Origin: DATARH01 sp036268075
Lineage (GTDB): Bacteria; Pseudomonadota; Alphaproteobacteria; ATCC43930; CGMCC-115725
NCBI GenBank assembly: GCA_036268075.1
Contig: DATAUV010000077.1
Span: forward strand, 11,034 to 75,033
Reading direction: 5' to 3'
DNA: 64,000 bases
This document shows positions 15,884 to 23,652 of the stretch, in pieces (positions within the stretch are counted from its first letter, which is position 1; every line of letters begins with the position of its first letter). The position numbers were made by a program, and so were the translations under genes. The notes under the pieces are model-generated. The model worked only from the letters and a program-made list of their open reading frames with translations, was not told the origin of the DNA and searched no databases.

Positions 15884-16954
15884 CTAGGTTCGCGGCAGCA
15901 GCCGCGTGACATGCCCCATCTTGCGGCCCGGCTTTACCTCGGCCTTGCCGTAGAGGTGCAGCTTTGCGGACGGGTCTTTGAGGGCGTCGGGCCAGGTTGA
16001 GACTTCGTCGCCGATCAGGTTTTTCATCACCGCGTCGGAATGGCGCTCGGTCGAGCCGAGGGGGAGGCCGCAGACGGCGCGGACGAGCTGCTCGAACTGG
16101 CTGGTGAGGCAGGCGTCGATCGTCCAGTGCCCCGAATTGTGCGGGCGCGGGGCGAGCTCGTTGACGAGCAGCGCGCCCGATTTGGCGACGAACATCTCGA
16201 CCGCGAGCACGCCGACCAGGTCGAGCTTTTCGGCGATGTGGCGAGCGATCGCCTCGGCCTCGCCGCGGATTTTTGCCGGCAGGTCGGCGGGGGCGACCGT
16301 CGTGTCGAGGATGTGGTTGACGTGGCGGTTCTCGACCGACGGATAGGCGGCAACGGCGCCGTCGGCGCCGCGTGCGACGACGACGGAAATCTCGGCGACG
16401 AAATCCACGAAGGCTTCGAGGATGCCGAGGTCGCTGCCCATGCGGCGCCACGCCTCGGCGGCCTCGGCGGGGTCGGCGATCGTCACCTGGCCCTTGCCGT
16501 CATACCCCATCCGCACGCTTTTCAGCACCGCCGGGGCGCCGAGCGCGGCGAGCGCGGCGGGGAGCGCGGCTGGGTTCTCGATGGCGCGGAACTCGGTGGT
16601 CGCCGTGCCGATCGAGCGCAGGAAGCCCTTTTCGCGGAGGCGGTCCTGGGTGATTTCGAGGATTTCGGGGCGCGGCATCACCGGCACCGCGGCGGCGACG
16701 CGCTGTACCGCCTCGGCCGGGATGTTCTCGAACTCGAACGTCGCGACATCAACCGCGGCGGCGAAGCGGGCGAGGGCGTCGGCGTCGGTGAAGGGGGCGA
16801 CCGTCGCGGCGGCGCAGACCTGAGACGCGGGGGACTGGGTCTCGTCGGCGAAGACGTGGCACCGATAGCCGAGCGCGGCGGCGGCGAGCGCGGTCATGCG
16901 GCCGAGCTGGCCGCCGCCGAGAATCCCGATCACCGCCCCGGGCGCCAGGCTCAT
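15884..16954 (-). CDS. purK: 5-(carboxyamino)imidazole ribonucleotide synthase
   Basis: A 356-residue ATP-grasp enzyme that converts AIR plus bicarbonate to N5-CAIR in purine synthesis. It shows the N-terminal motif AVIGILGGGQLGRMTALAAA, the ATP-grasp core VLKSVRMGYDGKGQ, and LVNELAPRPHNSGHWTIDAC near the C-terminus. It follows purE on the same strand. The ATG at 16954 overlaps the stop of the last of four six-codon reading frames that fill the purE-purK gap, which is unusual. Length and motifs are normal, so the enzyme itself should be active. Confidence 0.95.
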   Translation of the reverse strand: MSLAPGAVIGILGGGQLGRMTALAAAALGYRCHVFADETQSPASQVCAAATVAPFTDADALARFAAAVDVATFEFENIPAEAVQRVAAAVPVMPRPEILEITQDRLREKGFLRSIGTATTEFRAIENPAALPAALAALGAPAVLKSVRMGYDGKGQVTIADPAEAAEAWRRMGSDLGILEAFVDFVAEISVVVARGADGAVAAYPSVENRHVNHILDTTVAPADLPAKIRGEAEAIARHIAEKLDLVGVLAVEMFVAKSGALLVNELAPRPHNSGHWTIDACLTSQFEQLVRAVCGLPLGSTERHSDAVMKNLIGDEVSTWPDALKDPSAKLHLYGKAEVKPGRKMGHVTRLLPRT

Positions 16955-17022
16955 ATGCTGACCGGGCTCATGCGTCGCCTGGGCTCATGCGTCGCCTGGG
17001 CTCATGCGTCGACTGGGGTCAT
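16951..17022 (-). repeat. 17-bp tandem repeat forming four ATGA-linked minicistrons between purE and purK
   Basis: On the coding strand, ATGA occurs five times at exact 17-nt spacing: at 17022 (purE stop), 17005, 16988, 16971 and 16954 (purK start). Each interval is a complete frame of six codons plus TGA: MTPVDA, MSPGDA, MSPGDA and MSPVSI. Every stop overlaps the next ATG by the four-base ATGA. Two units carry AGG six nt before the following ATG. Ribosomes leaving purE could therefore reinitiate stepwise up to purK. The simplest origin is slippage duplication of an ancestral ATGA purE-purK overlap. Confidence 0.9.
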
Positions 17023-17513
17023 GTGCCGACCGGGCGCTCCGCGACGTTGGCCGTCTGGCTGCGGCGCCACTCCTCGACTGCCGCCGCTATCGCGGGATCG
17101 TTGAGGCCTAGGATCGCCGCGGCGCAGAGGGCGGCGTTGGTCGCCCCGGCCTGGCCGATCGCAAAGGTCGCGACCGGAATCCCGGCCGGCATCTGGACGA
17201 TCGAGAGGAGGCTGTCCATGCCCTTCAGCGCGCGGCTCTCGACCGGCACGCCGAGGACCGGCAGGCGCGTCATCGCAGCGGCCATGCCGGGCAGGTGCGC
17301 CGCCCCGCCGGCGCCGGCGATGATGATCTTGAGCCCACGCCCGGCGGCGCCGCGGGCGTATTCATAAAGACGGTCCGGGGTGCGGTGGGCGGAGACGATT
17401 CGCGTCTCGTGGGCGACGCCGAGCTTTTCGAGCGTCTCGGCGGCATGGCGCATCGTCTCCCAATCGGACTGGCTGCCCATGATGATGCCTACGGCCGGGC
17501 CGGCTTCTGGCAT
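17019..17513 (-). CDS. purE: N5-carboxyaminoimidazole ribonucleotide mutase
   Basis: A 164-residue class I PurE that rearranges N5-CAIR to CAIR. It shows VGIIMGSQSDWETMRHAAE, the substrate loop SAHRTPDRLYEYA, IIIAGAGGAAHLPGMAAAMT and LPVLGVPVESRALKGMDSLLS. It is the first gene of the purE-purK pair. Its final TGA is part of the ATGA that opens the minicistron ladder leading to purK. The last ten residues (ERPVGT region) vary in the family, so duplication there would be tolerated. Confidence 0.95.
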   Translation of the reverse strand: MPEAGPAVGIIMGSQSDWETMRHAAETLEKLGVAHETRIVSAHRTPDRLYEYARGAAGRGLKIIIAGAGGAAHLPGMAAAMTRLPVLGVPVESRALKGMDSLLSIVQMPAGIPVATFAIGQAGATNAALCAAAILGLNDPAIAAAVEEWRRSQTANVAERPVGT

Positions 17514-17710
17514 GAAGCTCCTTTCGCGATCGGGTCGGAATGAGGCCGCGAGAGGCGCATTATAGGGGCGCGAGCCTCGCGTACAAGGAGCGCTCGGCGA
17601 GGCGGGGCGCCAGGTCGCGTCGCGGAATTATCCCCGCCATAGCATCGCTTATAGACAAGCGCGCCGCGCCGTTGTCGAATCGGGCTGGGAGTGAGAGAGG
17701 CGGCCAGCAC

Positions 17711-18367
<657 letters not shown>

Positions 18368-18379
18368 GAGCGCGGGCGT

Positions 18380-18583
18380 CTACGCGATGATGTCGGGCAG
18401 CAGCTCGCTCTCGATCTTCGAGATATGGTCCTTTAGCGCCAGCTTGCGTTTTTTCAGCCGCTGGAGCTGAAGCTGGTCGAACGGCGCGAGATCGCTCACC
18501 CGCGCGATCACGTCGTCGAGATCGCGGTGCTCGCTGCGGAGCGTGGCGAGCTTGGCCTTTAGCGCTTCGGCGTCGAGATCCAT
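18380..18583 (-). CDS. YdcH-like (DUF465) small coiled-coil protein, copy 1
   Basis: A 67-residue helical hairpin protein of the DUF465/YdcH family: LRSEHRDLDDVIARV, a Pro-containing turn, then LQRLKKRKLALKDHISKIES. Such proteins are common in Proteobacteria and of unknown function. The C-terminal KKRKLxLKDxI block is the family signature. A paralogue lies at 19874-20041 on the other strand. The gene is convergent with the diguanylate cyclase. Confidence 0.85.
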   Translation of the reverse strand: MDLDAEALKAKLATLRSEHRDLDDVIARVSDLAPFDQLQLQRLKKRKLALKDHISKIESELLPDIIA

Positions 18584-18647
18584 GGGGGGCTCACTGAGTG
18601 CGCCGTTATAGCATGGTTTGCGGACAGGGTGGGCTCGGGCGGCGAAA

Positions 18648-19142
18648 ATGACGACGGAAAAGCGCGACGGCGAGGGCGAGGCGTTCTGGCGGTTTTCGCT
18701 CGTGTTCTATGCCCGGCCCGGCGTCGCGCCGGCGCTGATCGCGCTGCAGGACCGGGACGGGCGCGACGTGAATGTGATCCTCTACGCGCTGTGGCTCGGG
18801 CTCGCCCGCGGGCATGCGATGGACGCCGCCGACCTCGCCGCCGCGGAGGCTGCCGCCGCGCCGCTGCGCGAGGCGGTCGTCACCGGGTTGCGCGGGCTCC
18901 GCCGCCGGCTGCGCGCCGATCCCGACCCGGCGATCCGGGCGCTGCGCCGGCGCGTGCGGGCGCTGGAGATCGCGGCAGAGCGGCTCGTGCAATATAGGCT
19001 GGCTGCCAGCATCCGCCCGTGCGAGGCCGCGGGTGATCGGGCCGCGATCGCGATCGCTAATCTCGATTTGTGCCTCGGCGCCGCCTCGACCGAGGCGGAG
19101 ACGGTTCGCGAGGCTGCGCGCGGGTTCAGCCGTCGCGCTTAG
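18648..19142 (+). CDS. TIGR02444 (DUF2390) family protein
   Basis: A 164-residue protein with the family opening FWRFSLVFYARPGVAPALIA, LQDRDGRDVNVILYALWLG, then an Arg/Ala-rich helical C-terminal half (LRGLRRRLRADPDPAIRALR). The function of the family is not known. The ATG at 18648 is the likely start. Its last 17 bp overlap the end of ubiX on the opposite strand. It is divergent from the YdcH-like gene at 18380-18583. Confidence 0.78.
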   Translation: MTTEKRDGEGEAFWRFSLVFYARPGVAPALIALQDRDGRDVNVILYALWLGLARGHAMDAADLAAAEAAAAPLREAVVTGLRGLRRRLRADPDPAIRALRRRVRALEIAAERLVQYRLAASIRPCEAAGDRAAIAIANLDLCLGAASTEAETVREAARGFSRRA

Positions 19143-19734
19143 CCGGCCGCCGGCGCGGTTCCTCGCCCCAGCGGCGCACGGTGCCGGCATCGAGGGCGAA
19201 CAGGTCGAGCACGCGGCCGAGGCTTTGGTCGACCATCTCGTCGAGCGATTGCGGCTTGGTATAAAACGCCGGCACCGGAGGGGCGATCACCGCGCCCATC
19301 TCGGAGAGTGCGGTCATCGTGCGCAGGTGACCCGTGTGAAGCGGCGTCTCGCGCACCATCAGCACCAGCCGCCGGCGTTCCTTGAGCACGACGTCGGCGG
19401 CGCGGGTCAACAGCGTCGTCGTCACCCCGGTCGCGATCTCGCCCATGCTGCGGATCGAGCACGGGGCGATGACCATGCCGATCGTCTGGAACGAGCCCGA
19501 CGAGATCGAGGCGGCCATGTCGCCGATCGGATGGACCACATCGGCGAGGGCGTGCAGCGCGGCGGCTTTGAGGTCGGTCTCCAGCGCCAGGGTGACCTCG
19601 GCGCTCTTGCTCATCACGAGATGCGTCTCGACGGGCAGGTTTTGCAGAATCTGCAACAGCCGCGCCCCGTAGACGATTCCCGAGGCGCCGCTGATCCCGA
19701 CGATCAGGCGCGGTTGCCCGCCAGTTTGCCGCAT
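19126..19734 (-). CDS. ubiX: Flavin prenyltransferase UbiX
   Basis: A 202-residue enzyme that prenylates FMN to make the cofactor of UbiD-type decarboxylases in ubiquinone synthesis. Motifs are LIVGISGASGIVYGARLLQI, HLVMSKSAEVTL, IAPCSIRSMGEIATGVTTTL and LMVRETPLHTGHLRTMTALS. The ATG at 19734 has GAGGCG upstream and matches the family start; the frame extends far upstream without homology. The 3' end overlaps the TIGR02444 gene tail to tail. Known UbiX proteins are about 190-210 residues, so it is complete. Confidence 0.93.
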   Translation of the reverse strand: MRQTGGQPRLIVGISGASGIVYGARLLQILQNLPVETHLVMSKSAEVTLALETDLKAAALHALADVVHPIGDMAASISSGSFQTIGMVIAPCSIRSMGEIATGVTTTLLTRAADVVLKERRRLVLMVRETPLHTGHLRTMTALSEMGAVIAPPVPAFYTKPQSLDEMVDQSLGRVLDLFALDAGTVRRWGEEPRRRPAKRDG

Positions 19735-19873
19735 CTGCGCCTCGCCGCGTTTTGGCTCTTTGATCTTGCCGGATGCGGCATATCTCGATGTCGGGGGCAT
19801 GACAATCCCTGGCCGATCGGACGCCGCAGGCGTACCATCGGCTCCCAGTTCGTCACGGCAAGGAGAAGACCGC

Positions 19874-20041
19874 ATGTCAGAGCCCGATCGGATCGTCGCG
19901 CTCCAGCAGCAGCACGCCGAGCTCGAGCGAGAAATCGACGAGGAAAATGCTCGCCCGATGCCGAACCACGACGCGATCGCCGATCTGAAGCGCCAGAAAT
20001 TGAGGATCAAGGACGAACTCTACCAGCTCGCCCGCACCTAG
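19874..20041 (+). CDS. YdcH-like (DUF465) small coiled-coil protein, copy 2
   Basis: A 55-residue protein: IVALQQQHAELEREIDEE, a turn (RPMPNHDAI), then DLKRQKLRIKDELYQL, the DUF465 signature. It starts at ATG 19874 after GGAGAAGACCGC. It is a paralogue of the product of 18380-18583 and is divergent from ubiX. The stop is immediately followed by a double hairpin repeat. The function is unknown. Confidence 0.85.
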   Translation: MSEPDRIVALQQQHAELEREIDEENARPMPNHDAIADLKRQKLRIKDELYQLART

Positions 20042-20139
20042 AGCAAAATCCGATCCTATTGAATCGGGTTTTGCTCTTTAAACTATTTGAAATCGAGCAT
20101 GTTCCGGAAAAGTGGGACCACTTTTCCGGAACATGCTCT
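20041..20139. repeat. Double-hairpin intergenic repeat, family E
   Basis: Two palindromes stand side by side. The first (20041-20078) has arms AGAGCAAAATCCGAT and ATCGGGTTTTGCTCT. The second (20096-20139) has arms GAGCATGTTCCGGAAAAGTG and its exact reverse complement. Both start or end in GAGC/GCTC. I know similar elements as dispersed repeats in alphaproteobacteria. The first may end transcription of the YdcH-like gene. Confidence 0.85.
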
Positions 20140-20265
20140 GGCGCTTCACCATCAATGGGGGCTGGCCGCCCGCGGCGCGGGATTGCCCGGACGCGCGCGC
20201 GATGACACTGTGCCTGGAAGCGCGCGACGGCCAAGTATCCTATAAGTATCCTGAAGGACACAGCC

Positions 20266-21141
20266 ATGACCCTGTTTCGCGACCGCAGCGGACCCCGGAT
20301 CAAGTACACGCCCGACGAATCGCCCTTTGAGACGATCTCCGTCGACAAGCTGACGCCGATCATCGGCGGCGAGATCGGCGGGGTCGATTTGTCCGGCGAC
20401 ATCAGCAACCGGCAGATGGACGAGATTCACCGTGCGCTCGCGGAAAACCTGGTGATCTTTTTCCGCGACCAGCATCTGTCGCAGGAGCAGCATCTGGATT
20501 TCGGCCGCCGGTTCGGCGAATTGCACATCCATCCCGCGGCGCCCACCGAGCCCGGCCATCCCGAGCTGATGATCATCCGCGCCGACAAGGATTCACCGCG
20601 CGCCAACGGCGAGGGCTGGCACAGCGACGTATCGTGCGACGCCGAGCCGCCGATGGGCAGCATCCTCTACATCCGCCAATGCCCGCCGCGCGGCGGCGAC
20701 ACGCTGTTCGCCAACATGTACGCCGCGTATGAGGCGCTCAGCGACCGGATGAAGGCCTATCTCGAAGGGCTGACCGCCCGGCACAACGGCGAGCACTATC
20801 GCGGGCAGTACGCGAATTACGGGGTCAAGGACAAGGAGACCTATCCCTCCGCCGACCACCCGATCGTCCGCACCCATCCGGTGACCGGCAAAAAGGCGCT
20901 CTACGTCAACGAGGGGTTCACCCGCTATATCAACGGCGTGCCGCGCGACGAAAGCGCCGGCATCCTCGCCTATCTCTACAAGCACATGGCGAACCCGCTG
21001 TTCCAATGCCGCTTCCGCTGGCAGGAAAACTCGATCGCCTTCTGGGACAATCGCTGCGTCCAGCACCACGCAATGTGGGACTACTGGCCCCACACCCGCA
21101 GCGGCAACCGCGTCACGGTCGCGGGCGATCGGCCGGTCTAA
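20266..21141 (+). CDS. TauD/TfdA-family 2-oxoglutarate-dependent dioxygenase
   Basis: A 291-residue non-heme Fe(II) oxygenase. The iron-binding HxD is in GWHSDVSCDAEPP and the distal His in the C-terminal QHHAMWDYWPHTRSG, which also carries the Arg for 2-oxoglutarate. The N-terminal GGEIGGVDLSGDIS and VIFFRDQHLSQEQHLDFGRR are typical of the TauD fold. Relatives release sulfite from taurine or alkyl sulfates, or cleave aryl-oxyalkanoates. No transporter or sulfur genes are adjacent, so the substrate is open. AAGGA precedes the ATG at 20266. A double-hairpin repeat lies upstream. Confidence 0.88.
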   Translation: MTLFRDRSGPRIKYTPDESPFETISVDKLTPIIGGEIGGVDLSGDISNRQMDEIHRALAENLVIFFRDQHLSQEQHLDFGRRFGELHIHPAAPTEPGHPELMIIRADKDSPRANGEGWHSDVSCDAEPPMGSILYIRQCPPRGGDTLFANMYAAYEALSDRMKAYLEGLTARHNGEHYRGQYANYGVKDKETYPSADHPIVRTHPVTGKKALYVNEGFTRYINGVPRDESAGILAYLYKHMANPLFQCRFRWQENSIAFWDNRCVQHHAMWDYWPHTRSGNRVTVAGDRPV

Positions 21142-21180
21142 CGAGCGCTCTCCTGCCGAGGTTCGCTTGGGAGGCGCCGT

Positions 21181-22188
21181 CTAGGCCGCTTCCGGGATCG
21201 GGCGTGCCATGACCTGCCCCAAGCGCCTAGCCAGGACATGGCTCGGAAGTTCGACTAATAAATAGAAAATATAACTTACGCCAAAAATCGCCAGCAGTTG
21301 AACGGTTCCGACTATTACTCTTGGCGTCATAAACGATGAGTCTGCAGAAATCTGGTTAACCGCGTTGTGCATCAGATAAATCGAATAGCTCCAGCCGCCG
21401 GCCCATTCGAGAAGCGCGAGTGGCGGCTTGCGCGAGAAATTCTCCACTTCGCGCAATAGCCACGGCAAGCAATAGAAGGAAAACGCGAGCAGCGTCACCG
21501 GAAAGCCAAGCGGAAAGGGCAGGTGAAAGAGGGCGACGAGAGCGGCGCTCGAATAGCTGAGCGCTCCCAGCCGCCAAACCCAGATGAACCGTGTCGTCGG
21601 CAGCGGTCGCCCCGCGACACGCTCCGCCATGATGCATCCCAACAACCAAGACGGTAGTCCGACAACCGAAGCCCCGACGAGGCCGAACTGCCAGTGGTAG
21701 TCATTATTCCAATGAGTAACGATGAGGATCAGGGCGATTATGGTAGAAAACAACGTTATACGGGAAAAGCTAATTCTCTTAGCTACATAAAATAGTATTG
21801 GGTAAATCGAATAATATATTAGTTCACAATATATACTCCATAATACCCCGCGGATCGCGCCCGCGACCTCGCCGCCCGAAACGTACATGATCAGGTGGCA
21901 GGCAATAAGCGGCAGTCCGATCCTTACGTATCGCCGAGTAAAATGTTTTGAAATATCGATCCGTTCTTTTCCGATCCAGGGGTAATGAATGCAAAATCCC
22001 GAGATCAAGAAAAATACAATGACCGCCGCCACACCATTAAAAAGGATACCGCTGTTGAGCAGATGTCCAACCGAACCTTGATCCACTAGCAGTGATCTGA
22101 ATGGGTTCAGGGCACCGTGGCCGCAGGCGACCCAAAATGCCGCGATGAAGCGGATAGTATCGAGCCCTCGAATATGACGGGGTTGCAT
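21181..22188 (-). CDS. Acyltransferase family 3 (OafA/YrhL-like) membrane protein
   Basis: A 335-residue integral membrane acyltransferase of the Acyl_transf_3 type (PF01757), which O-acetylates or acylates surface glycans. The N-terminal block GLDTIRFIAAFWVACGHGAL carries the conserved Arg and His. About ten hydrophobic helices follow, with the second motif VVFFLISGFCIHYPW and the C-terminal YSIYLMHNAVNQI. The DNA is clearly richer in A+T than its neighbours, with many ATA and TTA codons, suggesting horizontal origin. No glycan gene cluster is beside it, so the acceptor is unknown. Confidence 0.85.
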   Translation of the reverse strand: MQPRHIRGLDTIRFIAAFWVACGHGALNPFRSLLVDQGSVGHLLNSGILFNGVAAVIVFFLISGFCIHYPWIGKERIDISKHFTRRYVRIGLPLIACHLIMYVSGGEVAGAIRGVLWSIYCELIYYSIYPILFYVAKRISFSRITLFSTIIALILIVTHWNNDYHWQFGLVGASVVGLPSWLLGCIMAERVAGRPLPTTRFIWVWRLGALSYSSAALVALFHLPFPLGFPVTLLAFSFYCLPWLLREVENFSRKPPLALLEWAGGWSYSIYLMHNAVNQISADSSFMTPRVIVGTVQLLAIFGVSYIFYLLVELPSHVLARRLGQVMARPIPEAA

Positions 22189-22509
22189 GCCGATTCTAAA
22201 CTCTGACCACTAATTCTCATCAAACAATTACGTGATCTTCGAATTTTTTGCAAGTCTACTAGCCAAACCGATGGCGGAGCAGCCAGCGAGCGGCGCATAA
22301 CGGGTTCGGTCCCGAGCTGACCGTCTGAGCCAACTCCAATGGGCATGGTTCCCGATCGGCCTGACCAGGCCCTGCCGCGCCAGACCACCTTCCTCACGTC
22401 GCAGAGATCGGACGCCCGCCCGCTTGAGCGGCGGTGGTATACCCGCATAGTATGCGCGTATAAGTCGCAGGCCGGCGGGGCTACCGCCTGCATTCGGGGA
22501 GGGAAACCG
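22189..22509. other. Divergent intergenic region, A+T-rich on the left
   Basis: The spacer separates the acyltransferase gene and the dehydrogenase remnant. The left 70 bp are A+T-rich and probably hold the acyltransferase promoter. The right half has a candidate promoter at 22424-22453. No small gene or RNA could be supported. Confidence 0.5.
22424..22453 (+). promoter_or_regulatory. Candidate sigma-70-like promoter for the dehydrogenase remnant
   Basis: TTGAGC and TAGTAT are separated by 18 bp. The spacer contains TGGTATACC, close to the palindrome seen at 46023-46032 in front of the GntR gene. This rests on eye inspection only. Confidence 0.3.
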
Positions 22510-23406
22510 ATGAACATCAAGCGACTGGGATGGAGTGCCTTTGCGGCCGCTTCCGGCTGCGTCGCGGCTTATGCCATTGCCGGCGCAGTGCCGAGCCTGG
22601 CGCAGATGCCGGCGCAATCCGGGGCGTCGCCGTCGCAGACGCCGGGCCTCGGCGCGCACGCACCGCACGCCGAGGGGCAGCCCTCGTGGATGGAGGGGAT
22701 GACTGGGGCGCAGAAGGATGCGCCGCTCCATCCCAACGTGCCCAACATGCTGGGGCACCCGGGCAAGGACATCCCGGTCCAGAACTTCAAGCTGCCGACC
22801 GGGTTCAAGATCGAGCTCTATGCCGGCGACATGCAGGAAGCGCGCTCGATGACGCTCGGCGCCAAGGGCACCGTGTTCGTCGGCGAGCGCACGCATGACG
22901 CGGCCTTCGCGATCACCGAAAAGGGCGGCAATCGCGAGGTCAAGAAGATCCTGACCGGGCTCAACTCGCCGAACGGCGTCGCCTTCTCGAACGGCACGCT
23001 CTACGTCGCCGAGCGCGAGCGCATCCTCGCCTACGACGGCATCGAGGATCATCTCGACAGCCCGCCGCAGACCAAGGTGGTGATCGAGGGGCTGCCGCAC
23101 CAAGACGGGCATTTCTGGAAGTTCATGGTGATGGGGCCGGACGGCTGGCTTTATTTCAACCAAGGCTCGCCGACCAGCCTGACGATGCCGAGCTATGTCC
23201 AGGCGGTGATCCTCAGGGTCAATACCAAGACGCACATCATGGAGGTCTACGCCCGCGGCGTGTGCAACAGCGTCGGCATGGCATTCCACCCCGAGACCGG
23301 TCGGCTTTATTTCACCGATAATGGCCGTGACTGGCTCGGCGAGGACATGCCGTCGGACGAGTTCAACCGCGCAACGGCGAAGGACCAGCATTTCGGCTAT
23401 TCGTAA
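22510..23406 (+). pseudogene. Truncated PQQ-type sugar (sorbosone) dehydrogenase
   Basis: A signal peptide (MNIKRLGWSAFAAASGCVAAYAIAG) and about 240 residues of a six-bladed propeller follow GGGAGGGAAACCG at the ATG. Propeller signatures include FKIELYAGDMQEARSMTLGA, GTVFVGERTHD, NSPNGVAFSNGTLYVAER and MAFHPETGRLYFTDNGRDWLG. The frame ends abruptly at FGYS followed by TAA, where relatives continue for over 100 residues (usually FGYPYCH). The next bases encode the middle of a cytochrome c. A deletion has probably joined the two genes, so enzyme activity is unlikely. Confidence 0.75.
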
Positions 23407-23416
23407 AGGGCCGGCG

Positions 23417-23648
23417 ATGGCGCATGACAAGCGCTGCATGCAGTGCCACGGGCCGCAGCTCGCCGGGCAGGATTCGGTGCCGCGCATCGCCGGTCAGCAC
23501 ATCGTCTATGTGACCGAACAGTTGAAGGGCGTTCCGCGCCGGCAATCGCGGCGATATCGACGGCAACATGACCTCGGTCGCCTCGACGCTGACCGACGCC
23601 GAGGTCGACACCCTCGCCGACTACGTCTCCGGCCTCTCGACGCCCTGA
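23417..23648 (+). pseudogene. Cytochrome c (c553-like) remnant, 5'-truncated and frameshifted
   Basis: The sequence encodes MAHDKRCMQCHGPQLAGQDS and PRIAGQHIVYVTEQLK, then needs a one-base shift near 23527-23530 to continue as AFRAGNRGDIDGNMTSV and LTDAEVDTLADYVSGLSTP. One surplus G in AAGGGCG explains the shift. The heme motif CMQCH is intact, but the signal peptide and N-terminal part are missing. It directly follows the truncated dehydrogenase, the usual partner of such a cytochrome. Either the locus has decayed or the assembly has an error. Confidence 0.7.
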
Positions 23649-23652
23649 CCCG

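Noticed and set aside
16951..17022. The purE-purK repeat considered as a phase-variable frame switch of a coding sequence.
   Set aside because: It lies outside both coding frames apart from the shared stop and start, so copy changes would not shift either protein. A coupling role fits better.
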